This document shows positions 15,416 to 26,100 of a DNA stretch of 64,000 bases, in pieces; position 1 is the stretch's first letter, and every line of letters begins with the position of its first letter. The stretch is taken from NCBI RefSeq assembly GCF_009870125.1, contig NC_046683.1:12028001-12092000 (forward strand). Direction: 5' to 3'. Source of the stretch: Drosophila pseudoobscura. Taxonomy: Eukaryota > Arthropoda > Insecta > Diptera > Drosophilidae. Made by a program: the position numbers and the translations under genes. The notes below the pieces were generated by a model, which saw only the letters and a list, made by a program, of their open reading frames with translations, did no database searches and was not told where the DNA came from.

Positions 15416-15639
15416 CCGTACGACATTATCCATTTGATGACGAGGATGTCGGAGCATTGCAACCATTGGGATGCTGCCTTGACGGAACTATGATGATGAT
15501 TTCAAAAACATTGACCCCAGGTGAACCCAGCATGTTGTTGTTGTTGGACAAAAATTAACTTTGTTTTTTTATAATTAATCGATATTTTTTTAGGACATCG
15601 TTTTGACGACGATTTTCATTGGTCAACAATTTGCTTGAA

Positions 15640-16170
15640 AACATGTTGCTAGGAAACTCTTAGGCATGATGCAGCAACTTGCTGTTGCAACAACAACTTT
15701 ACGTAGTGCAAAAACACTCCACACGTTACATTCCATACCCCCTTATGTTTATGCTTAAAACTTATCTTAGTCACAATCAAATAAGAGGGAGAGAGTATGT
15801 AAAATTAGCCAATCTTGTAGAAAATTTATTCATTCATCGGCTAAAACTATGTGCCTGAATTTCCTACCTAGCTGGTAATATTAAACCGAATATTATCATG
15901 AACAGCGAACGATTACCCCCAGTGGGTATTGAAATAAACTCCACGAAAATTATGAATCTTAAAGAATTTTAGCGCAGTTCGGATAAGAGATATTGTGGTA
16001 TTTTTTAAATAAAGATGAGGGATGGGATGGATCTGCAAGAATCCGCGGTTTAACTTGTTATCTTGTTTCAATGAAGGGGGTTTAAGTGGGCTAAGTTCGT
16101 TTTTTCATCGGTATATTTACGGTATATTTTGAAAATGAGACGGTATGTTTCAGTAGATGCCTGAGAATGA
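15640..16170 (+). repeat. Copy D of the dispersed promoter-associated repeat
   Basis: The block order matches copies A-C: GTAGAAAATTTATTCATTCATCGGC, TAAAACTATGTG, AGCTGGTAATATTAAACCGAATAT and, about 200 bp later, TCATCGGTATATTTACGGTATATT followed by GACGGTATGTTTC. It lies upstream of dsh in the same orientation as the gene. The Motif 6-like end is intact, but no Motif 1 follows, unlike copy C. Confidence 0.6.
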
Positions 16171-16180
16171 TCGATTAGTG

Positions 16181-16453
16181 CGACGAAAAAATGAGTCGTA
16201 ATTTTGAATGGGCTATAAAAAAGGGTAGGGACAACAGGCAAAAACAGAAAAGGCAAATTCTTAAGTTCGTACCCTTCTCGCGGGTGTAGACAATATATCT
16301 TGAAGACAAAAAGCCGAAGGTATATTCGGCAAAAGTGATGAATTTTACCTTGCAAGCGTTGCACTTTCTGGCCTGTTTTGCCTCTTGGCCATACCCTCTT
16401 TTTCCTCCCATCATGTAGCAAATGTGTAGATACCGCGTAGTTGCCATGTCATA
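16181..16453. repeat. Duplicated ~270-bp element, copy 1
   Basis: This segment is homologous over its whole length to 32965-33237 in the same orientation. Shared blocks are GACGAAAAAATGAGTCGTA, GACAACAGGCAAAAACAG, TTGCCTCTTGGCCATACC and AGTTGCCATGTC. On the minus strand it opens with ATG at 16447 and a 90-codon frame starting MATTRYLHICYMMGGKRG. Only the first ~71 nt are almost identical between copies. A GCTTGCAAG|GTAAAA donor-like site follows the conserved part. It is either an unnamed mobile element or a duplicated first exon. Confidence 0.55.
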
Positions 16454-16499
16454 AATTGAGTAAGCACCGATGCTTTTTTTTTACATCAACTACGACAAA

Positions 16500-17024
16500 A
16501 AGTGAATTTCGAGCTGTTTTTTTGTTATTATTCGGTTAATCTTTAGTTGCAAACGCCCCCGAATTGTGAGCCATCGATGAGTTGCGAAAAAAGCTGAATT
16601 CTAATACGCTACCTTGCCAATTGCTGGGGCCGAAGCTGTTGTGCTTTATTCAAATGGAGGAGGAGCTGCAGTTCCATTGACACCCAACCCAAAAAGCAAG
16701 CAGCGGCAGAAGCAGAGGCAGAGGGCAGCAACAGCAGCGGCAGCGGCAGCAGCAGCAGCAGCGAGTGGAGTGTGGAGTTGTGGAGTTTTGATGAGTTTTG
16801 AGGGGAGTGGGGAGTGGAAGTGAAGGAAGCACAGAGCCGACGCACACATGAAAAAGTATTCAAATTTGTGCAAATGGAAAAAGTGTTTGAGGCATAAATA
16901 ATAAGCAGAGAATCATCGCTGAAAAACGGCAAAATAAATCGCACGAATTTATTAAGAGACGCGACCGAGACCCGACCGAGATCCGAGATAGAGCCAGTAG
17001 GCAGAACAACAACAGGCAGGCGCG
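16500..17024 (+). promoter_or_regulatory. dsh 5' region and leader
   Basis: AGCCATCGATGAG near 16570 carries a partial DRE (ATCGAT). A CAG/CGG-rich purine leader follows and leads directly into the dsh ATG at 17025. I see no TATA box. The exact start site cannot be fixed by eye. Confidence 0.35.
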
Positions 17025-18878
17025 ATGGATACAGATAGACCAAATGGACAAGAGACGAAAGTCATTTATCATATTGACGATGAGACCACCCCCTATTTGG
17101 TGAAAATACCCATACCCTCGTCGCAGGTAACCCTCAAGGACTTCAAGCTGGTGCTCAATAAACAGAACAACAACTACAAGTATTTCTTCAAGTCGATGGA
17201 CGCCGACTTTGGTGTCGTTAAGGAGGAGATCGCCGACGATGCCACCATCTTGCCTTGCTTCAACGGCCGTGTCGTCTCCTGGCTGGTCTCGGCCGACGGC
17301 ACCAATCAGTCGGACAACTGCTCGGAGCTGCCCACCAGCGAATGCGAAATGGTCGGCCTCGGTCGGGCCAATGTCCGCACACAGCTTGCCCTGCAACAGC
17401 AACAGCAGCAGCATCAACAGCACCAGCAGCAGCAGCAACAGCAGCAGCAGCATCAGCAGCACCTGCAGCAGCAGCAGCAACAACAGAAGCTGTCCGGCGG
17501 CGGTCTAATCAGCAACCAGATGCTCCAGCCGCCACCGCTCACATATCAATCGGCATCGGTGCTATCGAGCGACCTCGATTCGACCAGTCTCTTTGGCACC
17601 GAATCGGAGCTGACGCTGGACCGTGACATGACCGACTACAGCAGCGTGCAGCGGCTGCAGGTGCGCAAGAAGCCGCAGCGTCGCAAAAAGCGGGCGCCCA
17701 GCATGTCGCGTACCTCCTCATACAGCTCGATCACCGATTCCACCATGTCCCTGAACATCATCACCGTCTCGATCAACATGGAGGCTGTCAATTTTCTGGG
17801 CATCTCGATTGTTGGCCAATCGAATCGTGGCGGCGACGGTGGCATCTATGTGGGCAGCATCATGAAGGGCGGGGCCGTCGCATTGGATGGCCGGATCGAG
17901 CCGGGCGACATGATACTCCAGGTGAACGACGTAAACTTCGAGAACATGACCAACGATGAGGCGGTGCGTGTGCTGCGTGAGGTCGTACAGAAGCCGGGGC
18001 CCATCAAGCTGGTGGTGGCCAAGTGCTGGGACCCGAATCCCAAGGGTTACTTTACCATACCGCGCACGGAACCAGTACGGCCGATAGATCCCGGTGCCTG
18101 GGTGGCGCACACCCAGGCGCTAACCTCGCACGACAGTATTATTGCCGATATACCGGAGCCGATCAAGGAGCGGCTCGACCAGAACAATCTCGAGGAGATA
18201 GTCAAGGCCATGACGAAGCCGGACAGCGGTCTGGAGATACGTGACCGCATGTGGCTGAAGATAACCATACCGAATGCGTTTATTGGCGCCGATGCGGTCA
18301 ATTGGGTGCTGGAGAATGTCGAGGATGTGCAGGACCGGAGGGAGGCACGCCGGATTGTGTCCGCAATGCTGCGTAACAATTACATCAAGCATACGGTCAA
18401 CAAGCTGACCTTCTCCGAGCAGTGCTATTATGTGGTGAACGAGGAGCGCAATCCCAATCTGCGGTCACTCAATCCGCACCAGCAGCAGCATCCGCATCCG
18501 CACGGCCAGCATGCGCTCAGTCATGCGGACACGGAGAGCATCACCAGCGACATTGGGCCGCTGCCGAATCCCCCCATCTATATGCCATACTCGGCCACGT
18601 ACAATCCCAGTCACGGCTATCAGCCGATACAGTACGGCATCACCGAGCGCCACATCTCGTCGGGTTCGAGCAGCTCGGATGTGCTCACCAGCAAGGATAT
18701 ATCTGCATCGCAAAGCGACATCACATCGGTTATACATCAGACCAATCAGCTGACCATTGCCGCACATGGTTCGAACAAATCTTCGGGATCTTCGAATCGT
18801 GGCGGTGGCGGGGGAGGCGGCGGAGGGGGTGGCAATACCAACGATCAGGATGTATCCGTATTTAATTACGTATTGTAG
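17025..18878 (+). CDS. dsh: Dishevelled, Wnt/planar polarity scaffold
   Basis: One exon of 617 codons, intronless as in melanogaster, from ATG 17025 to TAG 18876-18878. The DIX domain occupies about residues 8-92 ([20 protein letters not shown] onward) and drives head-to-tail polymerisation with Axin. A polyglutamine/His tract lies at about 125-155. A basic segment ([13 protein letters not shown]) precedes the PDZ domain at about 244-332, which carries the carboxylate-binding loop [10 protein letters not shown] and binds Frizzled. The DEP domain is at about 395-470 ([18 protein letters not shown]...GADAVNWVL), used for membrane recruitment. A Gly run precedes the C-terminal VFNYVL. Dsh relays Frizzled signals to both the beta-catenin and planar polarity branches. 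The sequence is nearly identical to the melanogaster protein outside the Q-rich and His-rich linkers. Confidence 0.98.
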   Translation: MDTDRPNGQETKVIYHIDDETTPYLVKIPIPSSQVTLKDFKLVLNKQNNNYKYFFKSMDADFGVVKEEIADDATILPCFNGRVVSWLVSADGTNQSDNCSELPTSECEMVGLGRANVRTQLALQQQQQQHQQHQQQQQQQQQHQQHLQQQQQQQKLSGGGLISNQMLQPPPLTYQSASVLSSDLDSTSLFGTESELTLDRDMTDYSSVQRLQVRKKPQRRKKRAPSMSRTSSYSSITDSTMSLNIITVSINMEAVNFLGISIVGQSNRGGDGGIYVGSIMKGGAVALDGRIEPGDMILQVNDVNFENMTNDEAVRVLREVVQKPGPIKLVVAKCWDPNPKGYFTIPRTEPVRPIDPGAWVAHTQALTSHDSIIADIPEPIKERLDQNNLEEIVKAMTKPDSGLEIRDRMWLKITIPNAFIGADAVNWVLENVEDVQDRREARRIVSAMLRNNYIKHTVNKLTFSEQCYYVVNEERNPNLRSLNPHQQQHPHPHGQHALSHADTESITSDIGPLPNPPIYMPYSATYNPSHGYQPIQYGITERHISSGSSSSDVLTSKDISASQSDITSVIHQTNQLTIAAHGSNKSSGSSNRGGGGGGGGGGGNTNDQDVSVFNYVL

Positions 18879-19310
18879 AAATTCTTTCTTGCAATCAAAT
18901 TGTGTGTTTTTAATTATTATGGATTTATTATTAATGAATATGTATAATTATTCTTTTTATATACGAGTATACAAAACAAGAAAAACAAAAAACCAACAAC
19001 AAACAACCAACAACCACAACCAACAGCAACAACAATATTAATAATACTTATGTATATGTATGTATCTGTAAGCTATATAGAACGAAAAGTGCAAGATGCA
19101 ACATGCAAAATGCAAAATGCAAGCGAGATAGAGAGAGAACGAACGAGAGTGAGAGAGAGGACACATCCAGATCAGACGGATATATGAGCGAGAGAGAAAG
19201 AGCGGACAACGAGGAAATGAGATAATGATGATGGGATGGATGCATGCGTGGGGACGAGATTTTGAATAAAGTTCTAAGAATTTAGTAATCACAAAAGTAA
19301 ATAAATAAAA
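18879..19310 (+). other. dsh 3' UTR
   Basis: AT-rich trailer with a CAAC-rich stretch (18985-19035) and GAGA-type purine repeats (19115-19205). AATAAA at about 19265 and a second cluster near 19300 are plausible polyadenylation signals. Confidence 0.6.
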
Positions 19311-19778
19311 GTAAAACCAAAATATTCCATTGTCTACTCCCCTTTCATTTTGATTGTGCCACCGTGCTTATGGGTGTCGTGTCGGTTGGCATTTCTTATC
19401 TGTCGATCCGGTCTAGTCGGTGCTTTTGTACTTTTTTATGCAATATGATTTTTTTTTGTTTTCTTTAAACTTGATATTTCTCTAGGAACGCAATGGGAGC
19501 CGCTTTGGAAAGCCAATCGCATGCTATTTGAGAGTTTTGATAGGCTTTTCGGACTGTAATCGGTTTATTGGAGGAACAATTAAGCAACGCAGCCCAAAAA
19601 TACAGATTTGCAACCATTTTGGAACCCCCATTCGTAGCCATGTCCGTATTTTCTTCTATCGCAATATAATTGTAATTTATCTACATACATATTCATCGTC
19701 ATTTTGTGTTTCCTTCTACTGTTCCAATCATTTCTGTTGCAGAAAACAAATATGTAACTATTTCAAAAAGCGCGCTCC

Positions 19779-20152
19779 AGACATCACATTGATCGGTTTC
19801 CAACACCAGGGGCGCAGAGTTGCTTCTAAAAGCATCGAATCCACCGGCTTGTCAGCGTATATAGAAATAAAAAACATACCTGCTTTTTACCCAAACAAGG
19901 CCAGAATAATATTAAGAATGAAAACAGAGCCAGCCATCGCAAAAGCAGCAAATGCTGAGTAACTGGAGTTATATTATTTAATGCTGAAGTCTGGTAATAT
20001 ACCAATATGGCCCGCCCTGGCCGGCGGGCACCCTCGCCTGGCGCCTATTCTGCGAAAAGAGCGCTGCTTGTGGAAAAGAACGCTGAGGGAAATGGAAAAG
20101 AGCTGGAGCAGCAGGCCACCAATGCCGTTGAACAGGATTATGATCCCTTTAA
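19779..20152 (+). pseudogene. Decayed tandem copy of the adjacent PA1 gene (leader and exon 1)
   Basis: The segment aligns with 20160-20500 at an offset of about 388 bp. Matching landmarks are CGGTTTCCARCAC, ATCGAATC, an in-frame ATG (AAGAATGAAAACAGAG versus AACAATGGCAACAGAT), GCAAATGCTGAG, TATYTAATGCT, GGCGGGC, GAGCTGGAGCAG and GTTGAACAGGA. In this copy a TAA stop follows NAE, and frameshifts displace the GRRAPSP motif from the frame of the ATG. Exon 2 is absent. It is therefore a pseudogene derived by local duplication of the promoter and first exon, inserted immediately upstream of the intact gene. Confidence 0.75.
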
Positions 20153-20287
20153 ATGACGCGCTTTGTACGGCACGTGGATTCACCGGTTTCCAGCACTTGC
20201 GCAGAGATGTTTCGAGAAGCTATCGAATCTAGCGTACGCGTAAATAAACATAGGTGGAGAAAAATTACCCAAACAGGCAGATTAACA

Positions 20288-20722
20288 ATGGCAACAGATG
20301 TAGAGCCAGTCACAACGGCAGACAAGTTCTCAGCAAATGCTGAGGAATTAGAGAGCTACTATCTAATGCTCGAGGCTGGTACCATACCGGACTTACAGTG
20401 GCTATTCCCCGGACGGCGGGCGCCCTCGCCAGACGCCAGTTCTGGGGGGAATAGCAAAGAGCTGGAGCAGGCCACCGATGCCATTGAACAGGAGTAAGAA
20501 CAGCACCAAAGGCGTAAGCCCCTCATAGATAACAAGGCTTTTTATTTTGTTTACTCCCACAGACCGCAGAAGGCGAATGACTTTGACTTCAGCGACGATG
20601 TGGCTCCCACACAGATGCGGGTACGCAGCCAGACATCCACGCCGAAGTCGGCCAAAAAGAAGACGGCCGACTTTGCCGGTGTTATGGAGACGCTCAAGAA
20701 GAAAAATGCCGAAAGCTCCTAG
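20288..20722 (+). CDS. PA1: PA1/PAGR1-like subunit of the MLL3/4 (Trr-UTX-PTIP) complex
   Basis: Two exons, 20288-20493 and 20563-20722, are separated by a 69-nt GTAAGA...CCACAG intron and encode 121 residues. The core ELESYYLMLEAGTIPDLQ...GRRAPSP, then NDFDFSDD, a TPKSAKKK segment and DFAGVMETLKKKN follow the order of human PAGR1 (LYELLAAHGTLELQ...RRPPTP, EFDFDDE, RTPGSSARSQKR, LDKVLSDMKRHKK). In mammals PA1 binds PTIP within MLL3/4 H3K4 methyltransferase complexes; a nuclear role is inferred from that homology. The N-terminal acidic Trp-containing segment of the human protein is not seen, so the start may be truncated or further upstream. AATAAA occurs at about 20928. The decayed copy upstream is the only close relative in the window. 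Confidence 0.75.
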
Positions 20723-23137
20723 CATACGGGGAAGCGTAGTATCAGCCATAGGCCGTTCTTCTGATACGACTACGACGCGGAACCTGCATACCTGACTCTG
20801 GATTTGAATTGGAGGATCGACAAGGTAATATTTTGTATTTAAGGCACTACCAATCATGTTTTTTCGTAGGCTATTCAATGTATTTGTTTTGTCCACGTTG
20901 TATTAAGATGTTTTATGTCTAGCCGTTAAATAAAACACCCCTCAAATGTATTTAAATTTAAGGTTCGATTATGCTATAGATCATATATTGCAGCAACAGA
21001 CTTTAGGGATGCAGAACAAGACACATATATTAGATATAAATAGAATTAGAAATAGGGTCATTAGCAGGAAATACTTATTTTTATAGGATAAGGACTCCTA
21101 TTGGAGCAGTCCATTTGGGGCATGAATATTCGTATTCCCTCTTCCTTAAAAATGTGTCCTTGCATCTGAAATTCCCATTGGAATTCCCCCAATTTATAAC
21201 ACATGTATTATCTTATACTACTATCATACGCATTTTATATATATTTAAATTTAAGCAAACATTTGATATAAACAAAAAAAAGGAAATAAAAATATATTCG
21301 TTTAAAATATAAAACATGGAAAGAATTGAAAAAATTGAACGGAAACAAGAGACAACAAAATAGAAGAAGTGAAAAAGAAGAGTGCAGGCAGAGGGTGGGA
21401 GCGCTCTCCTTCAGTCTTGTGCAGCCTCTTGATGCCCAGCCTCTTTGAAGATCTGGTTTTAAAAAAGGTTTCACGATATCCTCTGCTGATTGCTTTCTTT
21501 TATATTTTTGTAAACTATTCCGCGTATCTTTAAACCCCACAAAATAAAAGCATACATGACAAATAATGTCTTAAGGGATTCTATGGCATACAGTAGTCTG
21601 TTCCTATCTTTGTCTTTGAGTCGGACCGGAAGACCCTGTTGCTCTGGCCTATAGACTATACAATAAGAAAATGTTGAACCAAAAGCTGTTCTGTGGTGGG
21701 TTTTTCGCAGGACGCCTCGTATTTGCCTATGCTTTGGGCAGCCGAGTCGTCCCAGAATCCTAAATACCCAGGCGAAGCACAAAATAATACAATAATACAA
21801 TTGCACGGCATATTTTCTCCGAGACTGGGACCGATTGCGCCTCACCAAATACTATATTTTTGTTGTAGGAAGCCGATTGGACAGCAAGAGGCTGCACATT
21901 GCGGTTTATCTTAGTCTACAATTGTATAAATAACTAAATAAATAAATCTTTGAGTATCAAATAGTACCAATCACTCGTAATACGTAATTGTTTTCAAAGA
22001 TAAACCCAAATTATGGCATGGCACTGCAATGCAACGTTCCTGAAATTTAAAACACATCAATTAATATCTATGGAGAGCTATCCTATCCAGAGACACAAAG
22101 CAAAACATTTAGATATTTTAAACACGTAAGAAATGTAATTTATTTTTGACATATCCTTGTAGTTATAATCAATAATAAGTTATTGTGCCAGTGGGTGGTG
22201 CTTGTATATGCGATACATTTTTTCGTAAATATATTTGATATTTTATTTTTGATTCGTTTTCTATTTCTGTGTTGTTGGTTTTTTTTGTATAGTTATATAT
22301 ATATTTTTTAATTGAAAATGGCATTGACATCAACATTAATTGACAATACACATCCCTTAGACGCTATATGTGCACATTGTTTTGTTTTAGATTTCTGTTA
22401 CTTAATCTTAGATTAGCATTCGCCTTCGGATTTTCGCATGAAACAATAAACACCCGTACATAATGCGGGACACGCACGCACACAGACACACACACAACCA
22501 TCACATATGCAACTTTAAATCTATTATACGTTTTTTGTGTGTTTTTTTTCGTATTTTTGGGATTTGCACGTGTTTAAAGCTTAAGCCTAATTAAAATTAT
22601 TGATATCTATGTACATTCCTACATTGAGTCTCGTTTATAATACAACACTATAAAATACTCTATTATTTAAAAAAAGACTATAGGTATATATGTATGTCTA
22701 TGTATATGATGCACAAGCTTAACAATATTTAACAAAGTTTGCTAAAATATAACACAAGTGATTGAGAATTTGTTTAGTAATATTTTGAGGTGGGTGGGGG
22801 TTGGGGGGAACCTAAAAAGTGTGTAGTATAAAGGGGACAGGGTGGGCAGACATTAAACATTAAGCATTAAAAATAAACGATTTACGATTAAGAACCCTTC
22901 AGAGGTTCCGTCAATTGCGAGGGTGGGGGTCGGTTTTTGTGTTTTTTCAAAACGTACACTTTAAAATGCTAACTACTTACAAGCAAGCTATAAATCTGTA
23001 AATATACACACATATATATATAAAGCATAGAAAAAGTTTAGTGTTCAGAACACTTGTGGTTTTGACTCTCTTTCTATAGCTCCTGCTCCGTCTCCGGCTC
23101 CCCAGTGATGTGCTGCTTCTGTTGCTTGTGCTGTTAT
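20723..23137. other. Convergent 3' regions of PA1 (plus) and hop (minus)
   Basis: The PA1 trailer ends near AATAAA at 20928. The remainder is AT-rich. Candidate hop polyadenylation signals on the minus strand (TTTATT on plus) occur near 22140 and 22240. Between 21640 and 21930 a somewhat more complex block contains an open frame on each strand, both lacking an ATG in good position; I see no gene. CA/AC and T-rich tracts lie at 22470-22560. Confidence 0.5.
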
Positions 23138-26100
23138 TCATGATTCTGATTCCGTTGGTGCTGTACTTGTACCCGTGGCCGCCACATTATTACCTATTTG
23201 GGCAGTAATAATCTCTATAATTTGACTAAATGTGGGTCGGGCACGTGGCACGGGATTCCAGCAGGGCAGCATCAGTTCGTTGTATACGAAATCTGGACAG
23301 CCCGGCGACTGGGGTAATCTACAACCATAAAAATATAACAGATTAAGGTATTCAAATTATTGAGGCTAATGACAGAAACATGGCAAAAACGCAGGCGATA
23401 GAAGATAGCCAATGGTCAGCAATTTGAATTCATTAGTTTACTCACCTTTCACCTTTGTTGAGGCGATCGGTGAAATGTACTTCGTTTTCCTGAGGCGGAA
23501 CCAGATTAGGTGCCTCGCCATGTGTGAACATCTCATAGAGCGTCACGCCATAGCTCCAGACATCCGAAAACGATGAGAATTTACCGGTAGTATTGGCCTC
23601 CGGCGAATACCTATTGTTGGAATTGTTGTCGAAAGTTAGATGCAGGCGGGCGGGGCTTCAGGCTTAACACCTACCATTTGAAGGGTATATCTCGTTTGCT
23701 TTTGGCAATGTAGTAACCCTCAGAGTTGGCAAACTGTGCCAGACCAAAGTCCGAGATCTTCACACAGTCCAGATCGATGTGAGTCTTTCGATCCACCAGA
23801 ATATTGCGGGCAGCCAAGTCACGATGTATCAGACCCTTGCCAGACAAATAATTCATGCCCTATCGACAAACAAAGGAATGAATGAATATTTCACAATTAA
23901 TGCCAGAATTGACCGTCGACCTACCTGAGCTATCTGAATGGCAAAGCCTAGCAGTCGATTTGTGTTCAAATCAGGGGCTTTGTAGCGTAGATACACATCG
24001 AAAGAGCCATCCAAATACTCCATTATTATGCTATGGGTGTTGTTGTCCCAGTATTTGAATTTCACAACATTCGTATGCTCCAGATTGCGCATGATGACGA
24101 TCTCACGCTGAAAGTCCTGCGTTACCTGCATGGTGTTCAGCTTCTTGATGGCCACAATCTCGGAGGGACGCCGGTCGTCGTATTCGATGGTGCCCCTGTA
24201 GACGGTGCCATAGTGGCCCTTGCCAATATTATGCAGTGGACTATAAAACACCCGACAGCCATCCAGCTGCAGGACCTGCGGCATATTCTTAACATCCAAG
24301 ACATTCACACAATCTTGATTGTAATTTGGCATTTCTGTTCCATCTAAAAAGAAATTTGCCTGCGTAAATGGGAAGTGTATATGCAGAGGGACGGAGCAGA
24401 GCTCACTTGGTATGGGCTCGGCCACCAGCGTATAGTTGGGCTGTATTTCCGACTTCATGGTAACCAGACGCGAAAAGATGTCGTGATGGCTGAAACGCTT
24501 CTCCGCATCGTCGCTCCATCCGTCCATAATGGTGTCGTACATTAGAGTGGGGCACAACTCTACATCCACTGGTGGCAATATGTTGCCGTCCTGCCTGCGA
24601 TTTCTCAGCAGCTCCTCCTGCCTTACCGTCCTCAGATCCCGCTGGCAGCGCGAGAATATCTCATAGATGGTGGTGGCAAAGGCCCACAGTTGTGTCCCCA
24701 GATCCAGTTTGGCGGCTTGCAGATTATTATAGTATTTCACGGGTATCCAGGCCGAGCTGCAGGCAAAAATATAAACAGGTTTTAAATTGATGACCGAACG
24801 ACAGTGTTTGAAAACTTACAGTCGATGGGGCAAAAGTTAAGTGAACAATGCGATAAAAGGAAAAAACGCCCCAACAAAATACATAATTATTCGAATAGGT
24901 TTTTACATCAAAGTTCATGAAATCATCAGCCAAACAGACGACGTCTGTAGCCCATATTGAGATCAATAGTTGACAATCTGCCAACGGGAATTTACCATTC
25001 ATTTGAGCGAGGGTCAAATTTGAAGTGTGATTAGCAACAAATGTATTGCATGTACTCGCATTTAGTCATATAAATATCAGCATAGAACATCATCATGTCA
25101 ATAGTCAATAGACATTTAATAAAATGCGAGTTTCTTGGATTGCTTTGGTTCTTATCTCTGTCTACCGCTTCACTCACTAGATCTCTGTCATATCAAAATT
25201 TCACTTTTAATGGATGCCCCAGGTCAAATCTGCTGAAATGGTATACCACGTGCCCGACGCGACCCGCGTTCCCTCGAATTATAGAGATTATTGATGAACG
25301 TCAATACTTCAGGGAACATTTATGTTGCTAAGTGATCTGCTGATTAAATACCAGTGGCATAGCTTTTTGCCACTTCTTAGCTTGCAACTTCTGGTATTTT
25401 TGCAGGGTTAAATCTTATTGTAAGTTTTCAAACGCTGTCTGAGTGGGGGGAGGGATTGGTGGTGGCTGGTAAACCTGATTGCGATATCGTGACTCACTCA
25501 GATTCTTTGTAGGGGCGCGGATAGCCTGGATCACTGATCTTGGCATCGAGCATGAACCTTTCTGGTTCGAATTTGGTCACATACAGATTACTGCATCGTA
25601 TGTAGCTGTGTATTATCTTGTTATCCTCCAGATAGTGTATGCCCCGCACCAGGCCATGCATCAGATCGAGCAGGCAGTGGAGCGACACCGCATCCCGCTT
25701 CTCCAGCAGGAACTTGTTGAGTGGCCCGTACCGGGAGTACTCCATCACCATGGTGTATGGATCGGAGAGGGTCAAGCCGTACAGCTTGATGAACTGCGGC
25801 GACTGGATGAGGCTCCAGGTCTGGGCCAGTTTGAAAAACTCCATGATATTGCAGTCGTTCTTCAGCATCTTCAACGTCACGGACACATCCTTCACCAGAC
25901 TCTGTTGTATCCAATCGCCGCGCATCGTGAACATCATCCCATCCTCGCCGAGCGTTATCGAGTCTGCAAGCGGCATAAGAATTCCCAGTCTCAGTTTCGG
26001 TTTGCTTTGCCCTTAGTCGAGTAGGTCTCTCACCTGGATACCATTGCAGATCCGTCTTGGGATTGAAGATCTGGGGATTGCGGTGCTGCAGCTCCGCTTC

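Noticed and set aside
21471-21914. Open frames on both strands between PA1 and hop
   Set aside because: Neither begins with a well-placed ATG nor shows a known domain; kept only as a note in the spacer entry.
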